From: Alphaproteobacteria bacterium
GTDB taxonomy: Bacteria > Pseudomonadota > Alphaproteobacteria > Rhodobacterales > Rhodobacteraceae
Direction: 5' to 3'
NCBI GenBank assembly: GCA_003696705.1
Contig: RFGD01000374.1
Location: 1 to 13,909 of the forward strand
DNA: 13,909 nt
Positions within the stretch are counted from its first letter, which is position 1. Every line of letters begins with the position of its first letter. The notes beneath the pieces were generated by a model. That model saw only the letters and a list, made by a program, of their open reading frames with translations. It was not told the DNA's origin and ran no database searches. A program made the position numbers and the translations under genes. Positions 1-4,737 of this stretch are shown here, in pieces.

Positions 1-182
1 GCGCGCGCCTCGAGCACTGCGACAAGCGCCTCTCGTGCAGCGGCCTTCTGGTCTGGCGCGACGGCGTCCTCGAGATCGAGGATGATGGCGTCCACCGGAA
101 GTGTCCGAGCCTTTTCGATGGCCCGGCCGTTTGATGCGGGAATGTAGAGAACGGAGCGATACGGGCGCTCGAGAATGTCCAT
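1..182 (-). CDS. CoA-ester lyase/thioesterase of the HpcH/HpaI-CitE family (partial, N-terminal 60 residues)
   Basis: The minus strand reads in an open frame from an ATG at 182 to the window edge, giving the first 60 residues; the rest lies outside. After a short lead the protein has RPYRSVLYIPASN (7-19) and then AIILDLEDAVAP, which ends near residue 43. These are the first beta strand with its substrate-binding arginine and the acidic LEDAV loop of the CitE/malyl-CoA lyase family. An excellent ribosome site (AAAGGAGGG) lies just upstream, which supports the start. Known members split malyl-CoA or citramalyl-CoA, or hydrolyse (3S)-malyl-CoA; the Rhodobacter enzyme Mcl2 is the closest kind I can suggest. 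The gene diverges from mdh, which fits malate-related metabolism. The metal-binding residues further along are not visible, so lyase and thioesterase cannot be told apart. Confidence 0.82.
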   Translation of the reverse strand, partial: MDILERPYRSVLYIPASNGRAIEKARTLPVDAIILDLEDAVAPDQKAAAREALVAVLEAR

Positions 183-377
183 CACGGTCCCTCCTTTGGC
201 TGGCGGCACGTGAACACGGCGACGGCACATTTGGCAAGCGTCCTGTTGCCGCGCCGCAGCGTGAGGCACGATTCCGACCCGCGATTGCGCGGCCATCCCT
301 GGGCACACAAGCCTTGCGTCGCGCGCGGCGGTGGACTACGCAACCTGCGAAACGCGCAACCAAAGCGGAGAAGACCC
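183..377. promoter_or_regulatory. Divergent intergenic region between the CitE-like gene and mdh
   Basis: This 195-nt stretch must carry the promoters of both diverging genes. I see no convincing -35/-10 pair on either strand. A 6-bp inverted repeat, TTGCGT at 314-319 and ACGCAA at 338-343 (18-nt spacer), lies before mdh. It could be a regulator site but is short enough to be chance. The GTGATCAC motif found before sucC and the GntR gene is absent here. Confidence 0.45.
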
Positions 378-1340
378 ATGTCGAGACCCAGGATTGCCCT
401 TATCGGGGCCGGTCAGATCGGAGGCACCCTGGCGCATCTGGCCGCATTGAAGGAGCTTGGCGACATCGTCCTGTTCGACATCGCCGAAGGCATTCCCCAG
501 GGCAAGGCCCTCGACATCGCGGAATCGGGCCCCGTCGAAGGGTTCGACGCCGCGCTCAAGGGCACCAACGACTATGCGGACATTGCCGGCGCCGATGTGT
601 GCATCGTCACCGCGGGCGTGCCGCGCAAGCCGGGCATGAGCCGCGACGATCTCTTGGGGATCAACCTCAAGGTCATGAAGGCCGTCGGCGAAGGCATCAA
701 GGCGCATGCGCCGGACGCCTTCGTGATCTGCATCACCAACCCGCTCGATGCGATGGTCTGGGCGCTGCGCAACTATTCCGGGCTTCCGCACGAGAAGGTC
801 GTCGGCATGGCCGGCGTTCTTGATTCGGCGCGCTTCCGCCACTTCCTCAGCCTCGAGTTCAATGTCTCGATGCGGGATGTGACGGCCTTCGTCCTTGGCG
901 GCCACGGTGACACGATGGTGCCGCTGGCCCGCTACTCGACGGTTGCCGGGATCCCGCTGCCCGATCTCGTGAAGATGGGCTGGACCACGCAAGAGAAGCT
1001 CGACGCCATCATCCAGCGCACGCGCGACGGCGGCGCCGAGATCGTCGGCCTTCTGAAGACCGGATCCGCATTCTACGCGCCGGCCGCCTCGGCAATCGAG
1101 ATGGCGGAGGCCTATCTCAAGGATCAGAAGCGCGTCCTTCCCTGCGCCGCCTGGGTGGACGGCGCCTACGGGCTTGACGGCATTTATGTCGGCGTCCCGA
1201 CGGTGCTTGGCGCCGGCGGTGTCGAGCGGGTCATCGAGATCCAGCTGTCGAAGGACGAGAAGGCCATGTTCGACAAGTCGGCCGAAGCGGTCCGCGGGCT
1301 TGTCGAAGCCTGCAAGGGCATCGACCCGAACCTGGCCTGA
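378..1340 (+). CDS. mdh: Malate dehydrogenase (NAD-dependent, LDH-like type)
   Basis: This TCA cycle enzyme oxidises malate to oxaloacetate with NAD in the cytoplasm. The 320-residue product has the usual length for the LDH-like bacterial class. Visible features in order are the NAD-binding GAGQIGG (G10-G16) with the adenosine-ribose aspartate in FDI (D34), the mobile substrate loop with R83 and R89 (the Arg pair that selects dicarboxylic substrates), N121 in TNPLD, the D149/R152 pair, and the catalytic histidine H176 in GGHGDTM. The frame is open upstream to about 210, but the ATG at 378 gives the family N-terminus and follows a GGAG seven bases upstream. The gene is followed by 310 nt with hairpins and a separate operator region, so it may be transcribed apart from sucC, although the cluster is a known alphaproteobacterial arrangement. 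Confidence 0.97.
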   Translation: MSRPRIALIGAGQIGGTLAHLAALKELGDIVLFDIAEGIPQGKALDIAESGPVEGFDAALKGTNDYADIAGADVCIVTAGVPRKPGMSRDDLLGINLKVMKAVGEGIKAHAPDAFVICITNPLDAMVWALRNYSGLPHEKVVGMAGVLDSARFRHFLSLEFNVSMRDVTAFVLGGHGDTMVPLARYSTVAGIPLPDLVKMGWTTQEKLDAIIQRTRDGGAEIVGLLKTGSAFYAPAASAIEMAEAYLKDQKRVLPCAAWVDGAYGLDGIYVGVPTVLGAGGVERVIEIQLSKDEKAMFDKSAEAVRGLVEACKGIDPNLA

Positions 1341-1368
1341 TCCCGGGCGCGCGGCGACGCGCACTGTC

Positions 1369-1417
1369 GAAAACGCGGGCGCTGCCGATACCGCGCGGCG
1401 CCCGCGCACGCGTTTTC
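1369..1417 (+). terminator. Hairpin downstream of mdh, possible terminator or attenuator
   Basis: CGCGGGCGC at 1374-1382 pairs perfectly with GCGCCCGCG at 1398-1406 around a 15-nt loop. Alternatively, GAAAACGCG at 1369-1377 pairs with CGCGTTTTC at 1409-1417, stacking on a shorter inner stem (1378-1382 with 1398-1402). The stem starts 29 nt after the mdh stop. Only four T residues follow, and not directly after the GC stem. It is therefore an imperfect intrinsic terminator and could equally be a processing or stability structure. Confidence 0.4.
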
Positions 1418-1423
1418 CGGGGA

Positions 1424-1456
1424 CCCGTCGACCGCCGCGGCCCACGGCCGGACGGG
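1424..1456 (+). other. Second GC-rich hairpin between mdh and sucC
   Basis: CCCGTC at 1424-1429 pairs with GACGGG at 1451-1456. Inside it, CGGCC at 1438-1442 pairs with GGCCG at 1446-1450 around a 3-nt loop, leaving 1430-1437 unpaired. No T tract follows. Together with the hairpin just upstream it forms a structured spacer after mdh; its function is not shown by the sequence. Confidence 0.3.
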
Positions 1457-1516
1457 CGAATCTCCTTCCCCCCTGACCAGTGCTCGGAGGGCCCTCGGCA
1501 CGCAGCCGGACGCATA

Positions 1517-1526
1517 TGTGATCACA
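1517..1526. promoter_or_regulatory. Operator copy 1 upstream of sucC (perfect palindrome TGTGATCACA)
   Basis: A perfect 10-bp palindrome lies 125 nt before the sucC start. The same 10-mer recurs at 1538-1547, 21 bp away centre to centre, and nine of its ten bases recur at 11470-11479 before the GntR/FCD regulator gene. Short palindromes of this form suit dimeric GntR/FCD proteins. The assignment to that regulator is inference. Confidence 0.65.
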
Positions 1527-1529
1527 CTT

Positions 1530-1559
1530 TTGAAAACTGTGATCACAATTGATGGTAAT
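1530..1559 (+). promoter_or_regulatory. Candidate promoter of the suc cluster
   Basis: TTGAAA at 1530-1535 and GGTAAT at 1554-1559, 18 bp apart, are the best sigma-70-like pair in this AT-rich patch. They would start transcription near 1566 and give a leader of about 85 nt to sucC. The -10 is weak. The overlap with the two operators is what makes this placement attractive. Confidence 0.35.
1538..1547. promoter_or_regulatory. Operator copy 2 upstream of sucC (perfect palindrome TGTGATCACA)
   Basis: This is an identical copy of the palindrome at 1517-1526. The 11-bp spacer between the copies is itself nearly symmetric (TTTT-G-AAAA core), so 1517-1547 forms a 31-bp nested palindrome centred on 1532. 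This copy lies between a candidate -35 (1530-1535) and a candidate -10 (1554-1559), a position typical of repression. Confidence 0.65.
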
Positions 1560-1650
1560 TTGCCGCTCAAACGCCCGGGAATGCGTCTTTTCCTTTTCCA
1601 CCTCGCGTGAACGTGCCATCAGCAACGCGGCTCAACGCGTGAGGAACGGA

Positions 1651-2844
1651 ATGAACATCCACGAATATCAGGCGAAGTCCCTTCTTCGCAGCTACGGCGC
1701 GCCCGTTGCCGACGGGCGCGTGGTGCTGAAGGCCGACGAGGCCAAGACCGCAGCCGGTGAACTTGAAGGCCCGATCTGGGTGGTCAAGGCCCAGATCCAC
1801 GCCGGCGGGCGCGGCAAGGGCCATTTCAAGGAGCCCGAGGCCGGCGAAAAGGGCGGGGTTCGTCTTGCCCGCTCGGTCGAGGAAGCCGCAGAAGAAGCGC
1901 GCAAGATGCTGGGTCGCACCCTTGTGACGCATCAGACCGGCCCCGAGGGCAAGAAGGTCAACCGCGTCTACATCGAAGAGGGCGCCGCCATCGCGCGCGA
2001 GCTCTACCTTGCGGTGCTCATCGACCGGAAGACCTCTCGCATCTCGTTCGTCTGTTCGACCGAAGGCGGAATGGACATCGAGGAAGTGGCCGCGTCCACG
2101 CCCGAGAAGATCCTCTCGTTCTCGGTCGATCCGGCAACCGGGGTCCAGCCTTTCCACGGCCGCCGCATCGCCTTTGCGCTGGGGCTCGAGGGCGCGCAGG
2201 TCAAGCAGTGCGTGAAGCTGGTGGACACGCTCTATCGGCTGTTCACCGAGAAGGACGCCGAGCTGGTCGAGATCAACCCCCTCATCGTGACCGAAGGGGG
2301 CGATCTTCGCTGCCTCGACGCGAAAATGGGCTTCGACGACAACGCCCTCTACCGCCACCCCGACATTGCCGAACTGCGCGACGAGACCGAAGAGGACCCG
2401 AAAGAGCTCGAGGCGTCGAAATACGACCTCAACTACATTGCGCTCGACGGCGACATCGGATGCATGGTCAACGGTGCCGGCCTGGCGATGGCGACGATGG
2501 ACATCATCAAGCTCTATGGCGCCGAGCCGGCGAACTTCCTCGACGTCGGGGGCGGTGCGACCAGGGAAAAGGTCGCGGCAGCCTTCAAGATCATCACCTC
2601 GGACCCGAAGGTGAAGGGGATCCTTGTCAACATCTTCGGCGGCATCATGCGCTGTGACATCATCGCCGAGGGCGTGGTCGAGGCGGTCCGCGAAGTGGGG
2701 CTGAAGGTGCCGCTGGTCGTACGCCTCGAGGGCACGAATGTCGAAAAGGGCAAGGAGATCCTGGACAATTCGGGGCTGGACGTGATCTCGGCCGACAATC
2801 TTGACGACGCCGCGAAGAAGATCGTGGCGGCGGTCAAGGGCTGA
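1651..2844 (+). CDS. sucC: Succinyl-CoA synthetase (succinate-CoA ligase) beta subunit
   Basis: With SucD this subunit converts succinyl-CoA, phosphate and ADP or GDP to succinate, CoA and ATP or GTP. The 397 residues match the alphaproteobacterial family length. The N-terminus MNIHEYQAKSLL is the family start and follows GAGGA, so the ATG at 1651 is preferred over in-frame starts back to 1549. The ATP-grasp fold (about 2-240) shows K46 and the glycine loop GGRGKG (52-57), EINP (E207, N209) and D223 for Mg-nucleotide. The ligase domain has NGAGLAM (274-280), LDVGGGA (298-304) and GGIMRCD (330-336), which face the alpha subunit and the phosphohistidine. Unlike the usual direct sucC-sucD linkage, a methyltransferase-like gene separates it from sucD. 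Confidence 0.97.
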   Translation: MNIHEYQAKSLLRSYGAPVADGRVVLKADEAKTAAGELEGPIWVVKAQIHAGGRGKGHFKEPEAGEKGGVRLARSVEEAAEEARKMLGRTLVTHQTGPEGKKVNRVYIEEGAAIARELYLAVLIDRKTSRISFVCSTEGGMDIEEVAASTPEKILSFSVDPATGVQPFHGRRIAFALGLEGAQVKQCVKLVDTLYRLFTEKDAELVEINPLIVTEGGDLRCLDAKMGFDDNALYRHPDIAELRDETEEDPKELEASKYDLNYIALDGDIGCMVNGAGLAMATMDIIKLYGAEPANFLDVGGGATREKVAAAFKIITSDPKVKGILVNIFGGIMRCDIIAEGVVEAVREVGLKVPLVVRLEGTNVEKGKEILDNSGLDVISADNLDDAAKKIVAAVKG

Positions 2845-2937
2845 GGCCATGCGCGCGACCGACACGCCGCGCGAGGGGCGCCGGACGGAGGCCGGACGGG
2901 CCCCTGCCCCGCGGCCCAGGGCGCAGGAAGGAGCCTG

Positions 2938-3738
2938 ATGAGCGCCGAGGACGCATATCGCCCCTGCCCGGCCTGCGGGTCCGCGAATGCCGTGCCCCTG
3001 CCTGCCCTTGCGCCCCCGCCATGGCGCATCGGGCGATGCGCGTCCTGCGACTTCGTCTTCCTGCTAAATCCGGTCGACTACTCGGCACTCGAACAGGAAT
3101 ACGCCTGGGAACGGACCTATGTCGCGGAAGATGTGGCGCGCGAGGCCGCACGCGGCCCCGTCCGACGGCTGGCCCGCCGTGCCCGCGTTCTCGGCTACAA
3201 GCTGCGCGGGCAGCGCGCGTTCCGCTATCTTTCGCTGCTCGAGCCCGGCCCGACGCTCGAGATCGGATGCGCCGATGCGGTGCGCGTGACGCCGCCGTTC
3301 ACGCCCTACGGCATCGAGCTTTCGAAGGCCCTGGCGACCCGCGCCGACGAGAAGATGCGCGCCCTCGGCGGATATTGTCTTCAGGGGGCCGGCGCCGAAC
3401 GCATTCGCGACTTTCCCGACGGCTTCTTCACCGGGGTGCTCATGCACAGCTACCTCGAACACGAGGTCCGGTTTGCCGAGGTGCTGGCCCAGACGTTCCG
3501 CGTCCTTGCCCCGGGCGGGCGGGCGTTCATTCGCGTGCCCAACTTCTCCTCCGTCGGTCGGCGACTGCACGGGGCCCGCTGGCCGGGTTTCCGGCATCCC
3601 GACCATGTCAACTACTTCACCCCCGGAACCCTGCGGCGCGCGGTCGAGCACGCCGGGTTCCGATACAAGCTCGTGAACCGCCACAAGATCTGGCTCGACG
3701 ACAACATCCAGGCGCTGGCGATCAAGCCCGCCGCATGA
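2938..3738 (+). CDS. Class I SAM-dependent methyltransferase-like protein with an N-terminal zinc ribbon
   Basis: The 266-residue product starts with a four-cysteine zinc ribbon (C10, C13, C34, C37), continues through an arginine-rich stretch (68-93), and has a Rossmann methyltransferase core. Recognisable parts are LEIGCAD (107-113, motif I region), the acidic IELS (126-129, motif II), SYLEH (171-175), RVLAPGG (188-194), a VPN strand end, and a closing block HPDHVNYFTPGTL...HAGF like that of Methyltransf_23-type proteins. Motif I is degenerate: the second and third glycines of GxGxG are alanines and the loop to motif II is short, so SAM binding is uncertain. The ATG at 2938 follows AAGGAG. 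The stop lies 15 nt before sucD, so the two are almost surely co-translated. The substrate is unknown; it could be a cell-surface sugar, a protein or a small molecule. Membership of the suc transcript is inferred from spacing. Confidence 0.8.
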   Translation: MSAEDAYRPCPACGSANAVPLPALAPPPWRIGRCASCDFVFLLNPVDYSALEQEYAWERTYVAEDVAREAARGPVRRLARRARVLGYKLRGQRAFRYLSLLEPGPTLEIGCADAVRVTPPFTPYGIELSKALATRADEKMRALGGYCLQGAGAERIRDFPDGFFTGVLMHSYLEHEVRFAEVLAQTFRVLAPGGRAFIRVPNFSSVGRRLHGARWPGFRHPDHVNYFTPGTLRRAVEHAGFRYKLVNRHKIWLDDNIQALAIKPAA

Positions 3739-3753
3739 AGAAGGACCAACGGA

Positions 3754-4638
3754 ATGGCCATTCTCGTTGACGAAAACACCAAGGTGATCTGCCAGGGCTT
3801 CACCGGAAGCCAGGGCACGTTCCATTCCGAACAGGCCATCGCCTATGGCACGAAGATGGTCGGCGGCGTGACCCCCGGGAAGGGCGGCACCACCCACCTT
3901 GGCCTTCCGGTGTTCAACACCGTGCACGAGGCGCGCGAGGCGACCGGCGCGGATGCCACCGCGATCTATGTGCCCCCGCCCTTCGCGGCCGATGCCATCC
4001 TCGAGGCGATCGACGCGGAAGTGCCGCTGATCGTCGCCATCACGGAAGGCATCCCGGTCCTCGACATGATGCGGGTCAAGCGGGCGCTGATCGATTCGAA
4101 CTCTCGGCTCATCGGCCCGAACTGCCCGGGCGTCATCACCCCCGACGCCTGCAAGATCGGCATCATGCCGGGACACATCCACAAGCGGGGCTCGGTCGGC
4201 GTGGTGTCGCGCTCGGGCACGCTGACCTACGAAGCGGTCAAGCAGACGACCGATGTCGGCCTTGGCCAGTCGACCTGCGTCGGGATCGGTGGCGACCCGA
4301 TCAAGGGCACCGAGTTCATCGACGTGCTCGAGCTGTTCCTTGCCGATGAAGAAACCCAATCCATCATCATGATCGGAGAGATCGGGGGACAGGCCGAAGA
4401 GGAGGCCGCCGAATTCCTGATCGCCGAGGCGAAGCGCGGCCGCAAGAAGCCCGTGGCCGGTTTCATCGCCGGGCGCACGGCCCCGCCGGGGCGCCGGATG
4501 GGGCACGCGGGCGCCATCGTCTCGGGCGGCAAGGGCGACGCGGAATCCAAGATCGAGGCCATGCGGCGTGCCGGCATCGTCGTCGCCGAAAGCCCGGCGC
4601 GCCTTGGCGAAGCAGTGCTTGAGGCAATCGGAAAGTAG
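3754..4638 (+). CDS. sucD: Succinyl-CoA synthetase (succinate-CoA ligase) alpha subunit
   Basis: This partner of SucC carries the CoA site and the phosphohistidine that passes phosphate to the nucleotide. The 294-residue length is normal. The CoA-binding Rossmann domain shows GFTGSQGTFH (15-24), GGVTPGKGG (37-45) and YVPPPFAAD (72-80). GPNCPGVI (121-128) marks the domain link, GEIGG (208-212) follows, and the active-site histidine is H251 in MGHAGAIVSGG. The start at 3754 follows AAGGA eight bases upstream and gives the family N-terminus. The stop is TAG at 4636. It lies 15 nt after the methyltransferase-like gene and 99 nt before sucA; the second gap holds a long-loop hairpin. Confidence 0.97.
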   Translation: MAILVDENTKVICQGFTGSQGTFHSEQAIAYGTKMVGGVTPGKGGTTHLGLPVFNTVHEAREATGADATAIYVPPPFAADAILEAIDAEVPLIVAITEGIPVLDMMRVKRALIDSNSRLIGPNCPGVITPDACKIGIMPGHIHKRGSVGVVSRSGTLTYEAVKQTTDVGLGQSTCVGIGGDPIKGTEFIDVLELFLADEETQSIIMIGEIGGQAEEEAAEFLIAEAKRGRKKPVAGFIAGRTAPPGRRMGHAGAIVSGGKGDAESKIEAMRRAGIVVAESPARLGEAVLEAIGK

Positions 4639-4645
4639 GATGAAC

Positions 4646-4700
4646 CGGGCGCCCGTGGATGACCGCCAAGTGTCACCGCCGCCAGGCGCGACGGCGCCCG
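4646..4700 (+). other. Long-loop hairpin between sucD and sucA
   Basis: CGGGCGCC at 4646-4653 is perfectly complementary to GGCGCCCG at 4693-4700, with a 39-nt loop. It occupies most of the 99-nt gap between sucD and sucA, and no T tract follows. It could mark an RNA processing or stability point that sets different amounts of ligase and dehydrogenase; this is inference. Confidence 0.3.
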
Positions 4701-4737
4701 CTTCACGCACACGGTCCAACCCCAGCGAGGTGCTGAA

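Larger units (their letters stand above)
1341..1650. other. mdh-sucC intergenic region (310 nt): hairpins, operators and sucC leader
   Basis: The gap holds no gene. Its first third is GC-rich and carries two hairpins (1369-1417 and 1424-1456). From about 1510 the base composition turns AT-rich, with two perfect palindromes and a plausible sucC promoter. The last 85 nt form a leader that ends in the sucC ribosome site GAGGA (1641-1645). A small hairpin, ACGCG/CGCGT (1625-1640, 6-nt loop), sits directly before that site. The sucC frame is open back to 1549, but those codons resemble no SucC. Confidence 0.6.

Noticed and set aside
101..823. Plus-strand open frames overlapping the divergent region and mdh in other frames
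   Set aside because: They cut across the CitE-like start region and mdh in a different frame and encode Arg-rich low-complexity sequence.
1517..1547. CRP/FNR-type binding site
   Set aside because: CRP sites need TGTGA and TCACA about 6 bp apart. Here the half-sites abut (spacing 0) or are 21 bp apart, which does not fit.
1549..1650. Earlier in-frame start for sucC at 1549 or 1552
   Set aside because: It would add about 34 residues not found in SucC and would start right at the operator pair. The ATG at 1651 has a ribosome site and the family N-terminus.
1567..2865. 432-codon minus-strand open frame opposite sucC
   Set aside because: It mirrors sucC, a certain gene, and its translation resembles no family I know. 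Long antisense frames are expected in GC-rich coding DNA.
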